A stretch of DNA of 64,000 nucleotides, taken from JACVRW01 sp963825345. GTDB taxonomy: Bacteria > Actinomycetota > Thermoleophilia > Solirubrobacterales > Thermoleophilaceae. The notes beneath the pieces were generated by a model that ran no database searches, was not told the origin of the DNA, and worked only from the letters and a program-made list of their open reading frames with translations. The stretch spans positions 62,001-126,000 of the forward strand of contig CAWGSQ010000006.1 in the NCBI GenBank assembly GCA_963825345.1, in the 5' to 3' direction. Of this stretch, positions 1 to 8,580 are shown one piece after another; within the stretch, counting starts at the first letter, position 1; each line of letters opens with the position of its first letter. The translations under genes were made by a program, and so were the position numbers.

Positions 1-876
1 CACGACCACGTCGGCGCCCCCGAGCCCGCGCTCCACCCGCTCCTCGATGTCGTCCGCGATGGCGTGGGCCTGGCTCACGCCGGTGTCGAGCGGCACGCCC
101 ACGACGACGTCGACGAAGTGGCGGCCGGCCGCGTGGCGCACGCGAACACGCCGCACCTCGACCTGCTCGTCGAGCTCGGCGAGCGCGTCGCGGATGCGCT
201 CGTCGGCGTCCGGGCCGCTGCGGTCCATGAGCACGTCCACCGACTGCTTGGCGAGCCGCAGCGCGGCCAGCACCACCAGCACCGCCACGAAGAGCGCGGC
301 AACGGAGTCGGCCCATTCCTCGCCGGCCGACACGAGCACGAGGCCGATGAGCACGGCGAATGAGCCGGCGAGATCGGACGCGAAGTGCAGCGCGTTCGCC
401 GCGAGGGCCGGCGAGTGATAGCGCCGCGACGCCCGGTGGCTGATTGTTGCCCGCGAGGCATCCACGGCGATCACGACCGCGAGCACGGTGAACGCCCACC
501 AGGTCACGTCGATGTCGTGGCCGCCGCCGTCGATCAGTCGCATCAGCGAGGCGAACGCGATGAACAGGGACACGAGCATCAGGAATGCGCTCTCGCCAAG
601 TGCGGCGAGTTGCTCGGCCTTGCCGTGACCAAACTGGTGGTCGCGATCGGGCGGGCGAACCGCCACCTGCACCGCGAACAGCGTGAGCAGCGCCGCGACC
701 AGGTCCGTGCCGGAGTGGACGGCCTCGGCCACGAACGCGAGCGACCCGGTCACGAGGCCCGTGACGAGCTTCACCGCGACCAGGAAGATCGCCGCGCCGA
801 CGCTCACCAACGCAGTGCGGCGGCGCGCGTGGGCGTCGGCCAGCTCGTCGGCCTCTCTCTCCGCCACGGTGTTCAC
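1..876 (-). CDS. CDF-family cation efflux transporter (C-terminus cut by window edge)
   Basis: Cation diffusion facilitator that would export divalent metal (Zn/Fe/Mn type) in exchange for protons at the inner membrane. Reading the minus strand from a GTG at 876 gives about 290 residues before the window edge. Hydrophobic helices alternate with the family motifs: HSGTD at residues 54-58, DHQFGHGKAE at 79-88 and HFASD at 164-168. H54/D58/H164/D168 form the expected HD-HD metal site, usual for zinc exporters. The end of the frame (LDEQVEVRRVRVRHAAG) begins the cytoplasmic dimerisation domain. The GTG overlaps the rdgB stop as GTGA, so it is the last visible gene of the murI-rph-rdgB operon. The metal is inferred, not shown. 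Confidence 0.9.
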   Translation of the reverse strand, partial: MNTVAEREADELADAHARRRTALVSVGAAIFLVAVKLVTGLVTGSLAFVAEAVHSGTDLVAALLTLFAVQVAVRPPDRDHQFGHGKAEQLAALGESAFLMLVSLFIAFASLMRLIDGGGHDIDVTWWAFTVLAVVIAVDASRATISHRASRRYHSPALAANALHFASDLAGSFAVLIGLVLVSAGEEWADSVAALFVAVLVVLAALRLAKQSVDVLMDRSGPDADERIRDALAELDEQVEVRRVRVRHAAGRHFVDVVVGVPLDTGVSQAHAIADDIEERVERGLGGADVVV

Positions 877-1532
877 CGCGTGCCTCCCCGGCCGCGGCGC
901 TCGCCCAATCCACCGAGGAGCGAGCGCAGCGGGCCCGCGGGCCGCGCGGCCTCCTCCGCCTTCAGCAGGCTCAGCACGAGCGCGCGCGCAGCGCGACCGC
1001 GATGGCTGATCGCGTCCTTCTCCAGCGGGGTCAGCTCGGCCATCGTCCGCTCGTCACCGGGGTAGTCGTCCGGCACGAAGGCGGGGTCGTAGCCGAAGCC
1101 CCCGTCCCCGCGGGGCTCGAGCGCCAGCGTTCCCTCGCAGCGCCCGTGCACGACCTCCTCGCGACCGCCCGGGTCCACGTACGCCAGCGCGCACACGTAG
1201 GCCACTCGGCGATCGCCGTCCGCCGGGACCTCGCTGAGCAGCTTCGCCAAGTTCTCCTCATCGCTGGCGCCCTCCCCCGCGTAGCGGGCGGACCATACCC
1301 CCGGGGCGCCTCGAAGCGCGGCCGCCTCGATGCCGGAGTCGTCCGCCACCGCCTCGCGTCCCGTGGCGCGCGCGGCCGCGCGGGCCTTGCCGAGCGCGTT
1401 GTCGGCGAACGTGGTGCCGGTCTCGGGCGGAAGCGTCACGTCGTCGGGCAGGGGATCGAGCTCGTACGGATGCATGAGCTCCGAGAGCTCGCGCAGCTTG
1501 TGGTCGTTGCGGGTGGCGAGGACGAGCCGCAC
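873..1532 (-). CDS. rdgB: Non-canonical purine NTP pyrophosphatase (RdgB/HAM1)
   Basis: Hydrolyses ITP, dITP and XTP to monophosphates, keeping deaminated purines out of nucleic acids; cytosolic. The N-terminus MRLVLATRNDHKLREL is the Ham1 substrate-binding signature. VADDSGIEAAAL (about residues 63-74) carries the catalytic acidic pair, and the Ham1 motifs GFGYDPAFVP and ISHRGRAARAL follow. The first two thirds match the family; a basic tail (LLGGLGERRGRGGTR) extends slightly past the usual ~200 residues. The GTG start lies 3 bases after the rph stop, and the stop overlaps the next gene as GTGA. rph-rdgB adjacency is common in actinobacteria. Confidence 0.95.
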   Translation of the reverse strand: MRLVLATRNDHKLRELSELMHPYELDPLPDDVTLPPETGTTFADNALGKARAAARATGREAVADDSGIEAAALRGAPGVWSARYAGEGASDEENLAKLLSEVPADGDRRVAYVCALAYVDPGGREEVVHGRCEGTLALEPRGDGGFGYDPAFVPDDYPGDERTMAELTPLEKDAISHRGRAARALVLSLLKAEEAARPAGPLRSLLGGLGERRGRGGTR

Positions 1533-1535
1533 GGC

Positions 1536-2273
1536 TCAGCCGGCCGCTGCCGCCGCCACGGCCTGCTCCTGTGCCGCGCGCAGCTCCGCGATGCCGTCGG
1601 CCGCCAGGGCGAGCAGGTCGTCGAGCGAGGCCCGCGAGAGCGGCGTGCGCTCCGCGGTGGCCTGGACCTCGACGAGGCCGCCGTCGCCGGTCATCACCAC
1701 GTTGGCGTCCACCTCGGCCGTCGAGTCCTCCGAATAGTCGAGGTCGAGCAGCGCGCGGCCGTCGACCATCCCCGCGGACACCGCCGCCACCGATTGGGTG
1801 AGCGGCATCGTGGCGAGCTTGCCCTCAGCCAACACGCGACGGAGCGCCAGCTCGAGCGCCACGTACCCGCCGGTGATCGACAGGCAGCGAGTGCCGCCGT
1901 CGGCCTCGAGCACGTCGCAGTCCACCCAGACGGTGCGCTCGCCGAGCGCCTCGAAGTCCACGATCCCGCGCAGCGAGCGGCCGATCAGGCGCTGGATCTC
2001 GACGGTGCGACCGTCGGGACGCCCCTTCGAGACGTCGCGCTGCTTGCGCTGGCCGGTGGAGGCGGGCAGCATCGAGTATTCAGCCGTCACCCAGCCGCGG
2101 CCCTTGCCTGCCATCCAGCGAGGTACGGACTCGTCAACACTCGCCGTGCAGATCACGCGCGTGCCGCCGGCCTCGATCAGGGCCGAGCCGGTGGCGCTGC
2201 GAACGAAGCCGGGGGTGATCACGACCTCGCGCAGGTCGGCCGGCGAGCGCCCGTCGTTGCGTGCTCCGCTCAC
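1536..2273 (-). CDS. rph: Ribonuclease PH
   Basis: Phosphorolytic 3'-5' exoribonuclease that trims tRNA 3' ends. The 245 residues match the family length: RPADLR-like opening (residues 9-14), GGTRVICTASV, the phosphate-site block GRGWVTAEYSMLPAST, then RTVEIQRLIGRSLR and DCDVLEADGGTR. An alanine-rich tail (AAQEQAVAAAAAG) closes it. I chose GTG at 2273 because it overlaps the murI stop as GTGA and gives MSGARNDGRSP, the normal RNase PH N-terminus; the frame stays open upstream, but that stretch is murI antisense. Part of the murI-rph-rdgB operon. Confidence 0.95.
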   Translation of the reverse strand: MSGARNDGRSPADLREVVITPGFVRSATGSALIEAGGTRVICTASVDESVPRWMAGKGRGWVTAEYSMLPASTGQRKQRDVSKGRPDGRTVEIQRLIGRSLRGIVDFEALGERTVWVDCDVLEADGGTRCLSITGGYVALELALRRVLAEGKLATMPLTQSVAAVSAGMVDGRALLDLDYSEDSTAEVDANVVMTGDGGLVEVQATAERTPLSRASLDDLLALAADGIAELRAAQEQAVAAAAAG

Positions 2274-3109
2274 GCCGCGCTCCTCTCGGCCAGTCCCACG
2301 TCCACGTGTTCCACGTCGGCAATGGGCAACTGAAGGAAGCGAGTGCCAAGACGCCGGAACTGCTCGGGGTCGCCGGTCGCAAGGAAGCGGTAATGGCCGC
2401 GCCGCCCTTCGTCCTGCGCCGCGCCGGCGTCGCGCAGCCGCGCCTCCACGTCGGACGCGATCGCCTCGCCCGAGCTGACGATTGTCACGCCTCGGCCGAG
2501 CGCGCGCTGCAGCACCGGGCGGACGAGCGGGTAATGCGTGCACCCAAGGATCACGGTGTCGACGCCCGCCTGCCTCAGCGGGCGGCACAGCCCCTCGACG
2601 CAGCTCACCACGCGCGCGTCCACCTCGCCGCCCTCCTGGATCAGGGGCGCGAGCTCCGCGGATGCCACCGCGTGCAGCTCCGCCTTCGGCGCCGCCTCGG
2701 CGAGCGCCCGGGCGTAGGCGCCGCTCTCCACGGTGGCCGGCGTGGCGATCAGACCCACACGCCCGTTCACCGTGGCCGCCGCGGCAAGGCGCGACTCGGG
2801 CGTGACCACGCCCACCACCGGCACGCGACCGTCAAGCTCCTTGCGCAGCGCGGGCAGCGCCGCCGCCGTGGCCGAGTTGCAGGCCACCACGAGCAGCTTC
2901 GCGCCGCGCTCGAGCAGGATGCCCGCGAGCTCGCGGGCGAAGCCGAGCAGCTCGTCCGCGGCGCGGTCGCCGTACGGGAAGCGAGCGGTGTCGCCGAGAT
3001 AGAGAAAGTCCTCATGGGGAAGCGACACGAGGCACTCGTGCAGCACGGTGAGCCCGCCGACTCCGGAGTCGAAGACGGCGACGGGAAGCGAACGGTCAGA
3101 GGCCGCCAT
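2270..3109 (-). CDS. murI: Glutamate racemase
   Basis: Converts L-glutamate to D-glutamate for peptidoglycan. 279 residues. The opening VAVFDSGVGGLTVL and GDTARFPYG are the substrate-site signatures. The two catalytic cysteines are in VVACNSATA (about residue 79) and VILGCTHYPL (about residue 190). The ATG start gives the usual short lead before the first beta strand. It is the first gene of a tight operon with rph, rdgB and a CDF exporter; murI-rph-rdgB is a known conserved actinobacterial order. Confidence 0.95.
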   Translation of the reverse strand: MAASDRSLPVAVFDSGVGGLTVLHECLVSLPHEDFLYLGDTARFPYGDRAADELLGFARELAGILLERGAKLLVVACNSATAAALPALRKELDGRVPVVGVVTPESRLAAAATVNGRVGLIATPATVESGAYARALAEAAPKAELHAVASAELAPLIQEGGEVDARVVSCVEGLCRPLRQAGVDTVILGCTHYPLVRPVLQRALGRGVTIVSSGEAIASDVEARLRDAGAAQDEGRRGHYRFLATGDPEQFRRLGTRFLQLPIADVEHVDVGLAERSAA

Positions 3110-3179
3110 GGGCGCCTATGGTGGCATGCGAGGCGGGCAGCGCCCGCAAGCGGCCGCCCACGCCGCGCCCGTGGTTGAG

Positions 3180-3518
3180 CTAGCTCTGGCCCTGCGCGAG
3201 CGCTTCGAAGTTCTCGAAGAGCTCCGGAACGCCGGAATGCTCGCGAGCCTTCAGCGCGGCCGGGCCGACGCGCTCCCACGCGCCGACCACCCAGGTCCAG
3301 TCGTATACGAGCTCGCGGTCAAGGAGCTCGTTCTTCACGAAGGTGCCGATCGTCTCGTAGAAAACGAGCAGCGTCTGCACCTCCTCGTCGAGCGGCTGCG
3401 CGGCGTCCGGATCGAAGTCGTCGGCATAGATCTTCCTGCTCGCCTCGGAGAGGCCGAGCATGGTCCCCCACTTGGCAAGCTCCAAGATCATGTTCGCGTC
3501 CTCGCGAGTGCCGGCCAT
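3180..3518 (-). CDS. Small conserved protein, possibly DUF4760-like
   Basis: 112 residues, predicted soluble and helical, with no signal peptide or membrane segment. Tryptophans and acidic patches (LVYDWTWVVGAWERVG) and a YETIGTFVKNELLDREL stretch recall DUF4760-type proteins, but I assign this only from general resemblance. It sits alone between murI and the pilin gene, separated by more than 60 bases on both sides, so it is probably transcribed singly. Function unknown. Confidence 0.6.
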   Translation of the reverse strand: MAGTREDANMILELAKWGTMLGLSEASRKIYADDFDPDAAQPLDEEVQTLLVFYETIGTFVKNELLDRELVYDWTWVVGAWERVGPAALKAREHSGVPELFENFEALAQGQS

Positions 3519-3558
3519 GGGGCCGACTCTCGCAACGCGGCGCCGATGCTGTCAAGGC

Positions 3559-3768
3559 TCAGAACTGCACCCTGCGCACCGCCTCCTTGATCTTGGCGAT
3601 GATGATGTCGCCGAGCTCTTTGCCCTCGTCGGTCTTGAAGCCCTTCATCGCGGCGACCACTCCGGCCATGACGAGCGCGACGAGCAGGATCAGCGCCACG
3701 TACTCGACGGTCCCTTGGCCGCGCGAGCTCAGGACGGCGGCGTGTATACGTCCGAACAGGCGATGCAT
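3559..3768 (-). CDS. Flp/Fap-type pilin-like small membrane protein
   Basis: 69 residues: basic N-terminus (MHRLFGRIHAAVLSSR), then GQGTVEYVALILLVALVMAGVVAAM. A Gly followed by a residue run ending in E-Y before a hydrophobic helix is the class IVb prepilin processing site, with cleavage expected near the Gly at about residue 17. A short Lys-rich amphipathic tail follows. ATG at 3768 was chosen because GGGAGGACTC lies just upstream as a ribosome-binding site. No tad assembly genes or prepilin peptidase are in the window, so it is an orphan pilin or a pilin-like membrane peptide. Confidence 0.8.
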   Translation of the reverse strand: MHRLFGRIHAAVLSSRGQGTVEYVALILLVALVMAGVVAAMKGFKTDEGKELGDIIIAKIKEAVRRVQF

Positions 3769-3883
3769 GTGAGTCCTCCCCCTTGAGTGCTGCTGTCGGG
3801 AGGGATGCTCCGGAGCGAGGGCGCACGGCTCCAGACGCGAGTGTGAAAAGAGGCTGACGGACGGCCCTGACATCATCCGCGCC

Positions 3884-5770
3884 GTGTGCGGGATCGGAGC
3901 AATCCTCGATCCGGCCGCCACGTCGGGCCAGCACGCGGCGGAGCGGATGGTCGAGGCGCTGCGCCACCGCGGTCCGGATGGCGACGCGCTGAGGCGCATC
4001 GGGCCGCTCGCGTTGGCCCACACCCGGCTGGCCATCATCGATGTCGCGGGCGGCGACCAGCCGCTCGACTCCGAGGACGGCCAGGTGACCGCGATCGTGA
4101 ACGGCGAGATCTACAACCACGCCGAGCTGCGGAAAAGTCTCGAGGCGCGCGGGCACCGCTGGGCGACCAACTCGGACAGCGAGGTGATCGTTCACGCGTA
4201 CGAGGAGCACGGCATCGACTGCGTGCGCCACCTCAACGGCATCTTCGCCTTCGCGCTCTGGGACGAGCGCGAGAAGCGCCTGGTTGCCGCCCGGGACGCC
4301 TTTGGCGTGAAGCCCCTCTACTGGTGGAGCGACGGGCGCCGCGTGGCGCTCGCCTCCGAGATCGGTGCGCTGATCGCGGCCGGGCTCGTGGAGGCGAAGG
4401 TCGACCGGACCGCGCTCGACCACTACCTCGCCTGCCGCTTCGTCCCCTCGCCGCGCACGCTGTTCGAGGGCGTAAAAAAGCTGCCACCGGCCTCACTGCT
4501 CGTGGTTCAGGAAAACGGCAGCCCACGAGTCACGAGCTGGCGCGAGCCGCCCGGCGCAAAGCTGGAAGCAGACGACGACGAGCTCGCGGCCCAGCTCGCA
4601 GAACGCTTCACCGACGCGGTCGAGCGCCAGATGATGTCCGACGTGCCGTACGGCGCCTTCCTCTCCGGCGGGGTCGACAGCGCCGGCGTGGTGGCGGCCA
4701 TGAAGCTGCGCGCCGACGCACCGCCCACCACCTTCACGATCGGCTTCCCGGGCCACGGCGACGTGGTCGACGAGCGGAAGCTCGCAGCGGACTCGGCCCG
4801 CATCATCGGCACCGAGCATCACGAGACGGAGACGCGCGAGACCGACTTCCTCGCCGAGCTGGCGCGCACCATGCCGCGCCTGGAGGAGCCCTGCGGCATC
4901 CCGAGCGCGCCCGCCCTGCTCCAGCTCTCGCGGTTCGCCGCTGAGCACGTGAAGGTGGTGCTCGCCGGCCAGGGCGCTGACGAGCCGCACGGCGGCTACG
5001 GCCGCCACCAGGCCGCCGCGCTGCTACGGCCGCTACGCCTCGCTCCCACCGCCGCCGCCTCGCCCGCCGCGCGGCTCGCCCGGGCGCTCCCGCGCGCCGC
5101 GAGCGCGCGGCGGCTCGCCCACGTGCTCGGCGGACGCGGGGACGAGGAGCGGCTGCTCCGTCTGGTGGAGATCACGGACGCCGAGGCGCGCACCGCGCTC
5201 GTCGGCCGGGCGGCCGGCCAGCTAGGCGAGGCCGAGCACGAGCGCCTCACCACCGCCCGCGAGATCCTCGGCGACGTGCAGGACCGCGGCCTGCTCGAGC
5301 AGGCGCTCCAGCTCGACACGCACATGTTCCTGCCCGACGGGATCCTGCTCTGCAACGACAAGATGTCGATGGCGGCCGGCCTCGAGCTGCGCGTGCCGTT
5401 CCTCGACCTCGAGCTGATGCGCTTCGTGGAGCGCATCCCCGCGACCCGCCGCCTGCGCCCCCGGCGGCCGAAGCGCCTTCACAAGCGCGCGATGTCGAGG
5501 CTGCTCCCGGCCGAGGTCGTAAACCGCAGGAAGCACGGCTTCGCCACCCCCTACGACGACTGGCTGCGGGCGTCGCTCGGACGCGAGGTCGAGCGGCGCT
5601 ACGCGTCCGGCTCGGCGCTCGCAGAGCTGATCGACCCCGCGGCGGCGGCTCGGCTGGTGGACGAGCACCGGCGCGGCCGAGCCGACCACAAGGCGGTTCT
5701 CTACTGCCTGCTCGAGCTGTCGGAGTGGCACGGAGCGTTCGTCGAGGCGCGGGAGCCCCTGGCCGCGTGA
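3884..5770 (+). CDS. asnB: Asparagine synthase (glutamine-hydrolysing)
   Basis: Class II glutamine amidotransferase fused to an AMP-forming synthetase domain; makes asparagine or a related amide using glutamine. GTG at 3884 gives MCGIGAIL, leaving Cys2 as the N-terminal nucleophile after Met removal. The amidase domain covers about residues 1-190 (NGEIYNH, SDSEVI). The synthetase carries the PP-loop LSGGVDS at 260-266 and GQGADEPHGGY. 628 residues is typical. The stop overlaps the following glycosyltransferase start as GTGA. Linkage to a glycosyltransferase suggests an AsnB of the polysaccharide-associated kind, where amidation of a sugar acid is possible; this is inference. CATCAT lies 7 bases before the GTG (weak leaderless-type signal). 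Confidence 0.92.
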   Translation: MCGIGAILDPAATSGQHAAERMVEALRHRGPDGDALRRIGPLALAHTRLAIIDVAGGDQPLDSEDGQVTAIVNGEIYNHAELRKSLEARGHRWATNSDSEVIVHAYEEHGIDCVRHLNGIFAFALWDEREKRLVAARDAFGVKPLYWWSDGRRVALASEIGALIAAGLVEAKVDRTALDHYLACRFVPSPRTLFEGVKKLPPASLLVVQENGSPRVTSWREPPGAKLEADDDELAAQLAERFTDAVERQMMSDVPYGAFLSGGVDSAGVVAAMKLRADAPPTTFTIGFPGHGDVVDERKLAADSARIIGTEHHETETRETDFLAELARTMPRLEEPCGIPSAPALLQLSRFAAEHVKVVLAGQGADEPHGGYGRHQAAALLRPLRLAPTAAASPAARLARALPRAASARRLAHVLGGRGDEERLLRLVEITDAEARTALVGRAAGQLGEAEHERLTTAREILGDVQDRGLLEQALQLDTHMFLPDGILLCNDKMSMAAGLELRVPFLDLELMRFVERIPATRRLRPRRPKRLHKRAMSRLLPAEVVNRRKHGFATPYDDWLRASLGREVERRYASGSALAELIDPAAAARLVDEHRRGRADHKAVLYCLLELSEWHGAFVEAREPLAA

Positions 5771-6756
5771 AGCCGCGCCTGCTGTACGTGCACAGCCGCA
5801 AGGCGAGCTTCGTCGCGGTCGACCGCGAGATCCTCGCCGAGCGCTACGAGGTCGAGGACCTGTTCCAGCCGGGCCGCGCGCCGAACCCGCTGCGCGTGCT
5901 CAGCGGCGTGCTGCGCGCCGACGTGGTCTTCGGCTGGTTCGCCTCGTGGCACACGTTCTTCCCGATCACGCTCGCCTGGCTGCTCCGCAAGCCGTCGGTC
6001 CTGATCATCGGCGGCTTCGACACGGCCAACATGCCGGACATCGGCTACGGCTACCAGCAGGGAGGCATCCGCCGCCACGCGAGCCGCTGGATCATGCGCC
6101 GTGCGCGTCGGCTGGTCACGAACTCCGAGTACAGCCTGAGCGAGATCCAGCGGAACACCCCGATCCCGCCCGAGCGCGTGACCGTGATCCACCACGGCGT
6201 GCCGGACCCATTCGGCGAGGCACCGGCGGCCAAGGAGCGCGAGGCCCTCACCGTCGGCGCGATCGACCACACCACGCTCGTGCAGAAGGGCCAGCTGCCG
6301 TTCGTGGAGGCCGCGAAGCGTCTGCCGGACGTTCGCTTCACATTCGCGGGCAAATGGCTCGACGACTCCGTCGATCAGCTGCGCGAGCGTGCCGGCGAGA
6401 ACGTGGAGTTCACCGGCTGGCTCTCGGACGACGACCTGCACGCTGTCTACCGGCGCGCGGCCGTGTACGTGCAGGCCTCGCGCCACGAGGGCTTCGGGCT
6501 CGCGGTTGCCGAGGCGATGCTCGCCGGCTGCGTGCCGGTGGTGATGAACGTGACCGCGATGCCCGAGGTGGTGGGCGACGCGGGCGTGCTGATCGAGTCG
6601 CAGGAACCGGCGGAGGTGGCGGACGCGGTGCGCCGAGCGCTCGACCTCGGGCCGGATGCCGCCCGTCGCGCGCGCGAGCGCATCCTCACAGCCTTCCCCA
6701 TGGAACGCCGCCGAGACGGCATCCTGCGAGTGGTGGAAAATGCGCTCGATGGCTGA
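5767..6756 (+). CDS. GT4-family glycosyltransferase
   Basis: Retaining GT-B glycosyltransferase of 329 residues. GTG at 5767 overlaps the asnB stop as GTGA and gives MKPRLLYVHSRK, a natural GT-B first strand; the frame is open upstream, but that part reads asnB out of frame. The C-terminal nucleotide-sugar domain has VYVQASRHEGFGLAVAEAMLAGCVPV, in which EGFGLAVAE is the GT4 E-x7-E signature. No membrane segment. Donor and acceptor cannot be told; a surface glycan or glycolipid is likely from the asnB linkage. Confidence 0.9.
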   Translation: MKPRLLYVHSRKASFVAVDREILAERYEVEDLFQPGRAPNPLRVLSGVLRADVVFGWFASWHTFFPITLAWLLRKPSVLIIGGFDTANMPDIGYGYQQGGIRRHASRWIMRRARRLVTNSEYSLSEIQRNTPIPPERVTVIHHGVPDPFGEAPAAKEREALTVGAIDHTTLVQKGQLPFVEAAKRLPDVRFTFAGKWLDDSVDQLRERAGENVEFTGWLSDDDLHAVYRRAAVYVQASRHEGFGLAVAEAMLAGCVPVVMNVTAMPEVVGDAGVLIESQEPAEVADAVRRALDLGPDAARRARERILTAFPMERRRDGILRVVENALDG

Positions 6757-6949
6757 CCTGCGCACCTGGCGCGACCTGCGCCTCAAACGACGCGAGCGCG
6801 AGGCGATGCTGCTCGACCTCGGCGCGCTCGTGTACGAGCTCCACCGGCTCGGGCAGCGCGCGCCCGAGCTGCTCCAGGAAAAGGCGGTCGAGCTCGGCAA
6901 GGTGGACCAGGACGTCCGGGCCCTCGAGGACGCGCTCGAGAGTCGGTGA
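6740..6949 (+). CDS. Short coiled-coil protein
   Basis: About 69 residues, charged and helical throughout (LRTWRDLRLKRREREAMLLDLGALVYELHRLG), with heptad-like leucines, so a short coiled coil. ATG at 6740 overlaps the glycosyltransferase end; a second ATG at 6749 is better spaced from GGTGGA and may be the true start. The stop is shared as GTGA with the next gene. Its place between a glycosyltransferase and a zinc-ribbon membrane protein suggests co-expression. Function unknown. Confidence 0.65.
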   Translation: MRSMADLRTWRDLRLKRREREAMLLDLGALVYELHRLGQRAPELLQEKAVELGKVDQDVRALEDALESR

Positions 6950-7587
6950 CCGAGGCGAGCTGCCCCAACTGCGGCGAGCCCGTCGATAGCCGCCAGCTCG
7001 TGTGCCTCAACTGCGGGGCGCGCGTGGCGCTCCGTGAGCGCACCTCGTGGGCGCGCGAGCCGGTCACCGTGATCGCCGCGGTCCTGCTCGCGGTGATCGT
7101 GATCGGCGCCGGGCTGTTTGGATTCGCGATCTCGGAGCTGACGAGCGACGACGGCGACGGCGATGGGCCCACGCGCGCGGCGGCCCAGACGCAGAGCACG
7201 ACGCGGGAGCCCGCGAACGAGGGACCGGCGGTCGTCTCCGGCGGCGAGCAGCCGGCGCGCACGGCGGAGGAACAGCAACCCTCAAGGGGGTCAGACCCCC
7301 TTGAGGGTTCGGACCGCGTGCCCGGCTGGCCGAACGACCTCAGCGCTCACACGGTCGTGCTTGTGACCTCGAGCGACCGGGCCGCCGCCCTCGACGTGGC
7401 GAAGAAGGCCCGGGCCAGCGGGCTGGAGGCCGGCCTGATCCGCTCAGAGCCGTACGACCTCGGAACGGGTCTCTGGATCGTCTTCTCGGGCCGCTTCACC
7501 ACGCCCGAAGGCGCGGAGCGGCAGGCCGCCCAGCTCGCGGATCGCTACCCCGGCGCCTACCCGCAGCGCGTTCAGAGGGACCAGTAG
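6946..7587 (+). CDS. Zinc-ribbon, single-TM protein with SPOR-like C-terminal domain
   Basis: 213 residues in three parts. The N-terminal zinc ribbon is CPNC-x13-CLNC (about residues 6-25). One membrane helix follows (VTVIAAVLLAVIVIGAGLFGFAI, about 43-65). A low-complexity acidic/Thr/Gln linker leads to a C-terminal beta-alpha domain (HTVVLVTSSDRAAALDVAKKARASG ... IVFSGRFTTPEGAERQAAQL) that looks like a SPOR fold, which would bind denuded peptidoglycan outside the membrane. The linker contains a perfect 33-base palindrome (7277-7309) read in frame as 11 codons. GTG at 6946 overlaps the previous stop as GTGA. The 3' end overlaps the convergent deacetylase gene by 16 bases. Confidence 0.8.
   Translation: MTEASCPNCGEPVDSRQLVCLNCGARVALRERTSWAREPVTVIAAVLLAVIVIGAGLFGFAISELTSDDGDGDGPTRAAAQTQSTTREPANEGPAVVSGGEQPARTAEEQQPSRGSDPLEGSDRVPGWPNDLSAHTVVLVTSSDRAAALDVAKKARASGLEAGLIRSEPYDLGTGLWIVFSGRFTTPEGAERQAAQLADRYPGAYPQRVQRDQ
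7277..7309. repeat. Perfect 33-base palindrome with GGGGTCAGACCCC core, inside a CDS
   Basis: Sixteen bases each side of a central A at 7293 are exact reverse complements. The core GGGGTCAGACCCC and flanking CTCAAG/CTTGAG match the repeats at 25690-25770, so this is a dispersed family. Here it is exactly 11 codons and adds PSRGSDPLEGS to a disordered linker without breaking the frame. Confidence 0.9.
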
Positions 7588-8573
7588 CGGCCCAGCACGT
7601 CGGCGGCCTCGTCCGCGAGCGGGTGGCGCGCGACCTCGGGCTGCGGCTTCCCGCGGTCCAGGGCCGCCATCGTCTCCGCCACCGAGTCGGCCAGGGCGGA
7701 GAGGTCGTAGCCGCCCTCGAGAACCGCCCCCACCGGCGCCCCGAGCTCCTCGCCCAGCGCGCGCATGCGGCTCGACATGCTCGCGAACGAAGAGGTCTCG
7801 AGCGCGAGCCCGCCGAGCGGGTCGTCGCGGTGGGCGTCGTAGCCGGCAGAGATCAGGATCAGGTCGGGCCGGTACTGGCGCCCCGCGGGCCTTACGACGT
7901 GCTCGATCAATGAGAGGAAGGCCGCCTCGCCGGTGCCGCCCGGCACGGGCAGGTTGATCGAGTAGCCCTCCCCCGAGCCCTCGCCGACGTCGTCGAGCGG
8001 ACCGGTCCCCGGCCAGAACGGGAACTGGTGGATGCTCACGAACAGCACGTCGCGGGAGTCGTGGAAGATCGCGTTTGTTCCGTTGCCGTGGTGCACGTCC
8101 CAGTCGAGGACCAGCACCCGCTCCGCACCCAGCGAGTCGAGCGCGTGGCGCGCCGCGACGGCCACGTTCGCGAACAGGCAGAAGCCCATCGCCCTCGCCC
8201 ACTCGGCGTGGTGCCCGGGCGGCCGAAGCGCCGAGAAGCCCGTGTGCTCGCCGCCGCTGAGCAGCGCCTCGGCCAGCGCACAGGCGCCGCCAGCCGCCCG
8301 CAGGGCCGCCTCGTAGCTGCCGGCGCTCGTGGGCGTGTCCATGTCGAACGCCTCGCCACGGGCGCTCATGTCACGCACCCGCGCCACGTACTCGGCCGGG
8401 TGCACCCGCAACAGCTGCTCCTCGCTCGCCGCGGGCGCCTCGCGCGGCTCCCAGCCGAGCCAGTCGCGGCTCTCGAGCTCGGCCTCGATCGCGCGGATCC
8501 GGTCCGCCCGCTCGGGGTGCCCGTGCCCGGTGTCGTGCTCCAGCGAGGCCGGGTGTCGGAAGAACGGCGGCAT
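7572..8573 (-). CDS. Histone deacetylase superfamily protein (AcuC/class II HDAC-like)
   Basis: Zn-dependent deacetylase or amidohydrolase of 333 residues. Catalytic signatures are present in order: ALRPPGHHAE (general-base His pair), LDWDVHHGNGT (metal Asp and His) and LISAGYDAHRDDPLG (second metal Asp). SFASMSSRM and the final GGYDLSALA match class II-like bacterial enzymes acting on acetylpolyamines or acetyl-lysine. It is divergent from nadB with only 26 bases between start codons. The exact substrate is unknown. Confidence 0.92.
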   Translation of the reverse strand: MPPFFRHPASLEHDTGHGHPERADRIRAIEAELESRDWLGWEPREAPAASEEQLLRVHPAEYVARVRDMSARGEAFDMDTPTSAGSYEAALRAAGGACALAEALLSGGEHTGFSALRPPGHHAEWARAMGFCLFANVAVAARHALDSLGAERVLVLDWDVHHGNGTNAIFHDSRDVLFVSIHQFPFWPGTGPLDDVGEGSGEGYSINLPVPGGTGEAAFLSLIEHVVRPAGRQYRPDLILISAGYDAHRDDPLGGLALETSSFASMSSRMRALGEELGAPVGAVLEGGYDLSALADSVAETMAALDRGKPQPEVARHPLADEAADVLGRYWSL

Positions 8574-8580
8574 CCGCGCC

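Noticed and set aside
1002..2333. Long open frame on the + strand opposite rdgB, rph and murI
   Set aside because: Arg/His/Gly-rich translation with no domain, antisense to three clear enzyme genes; a G+C codon shadow.
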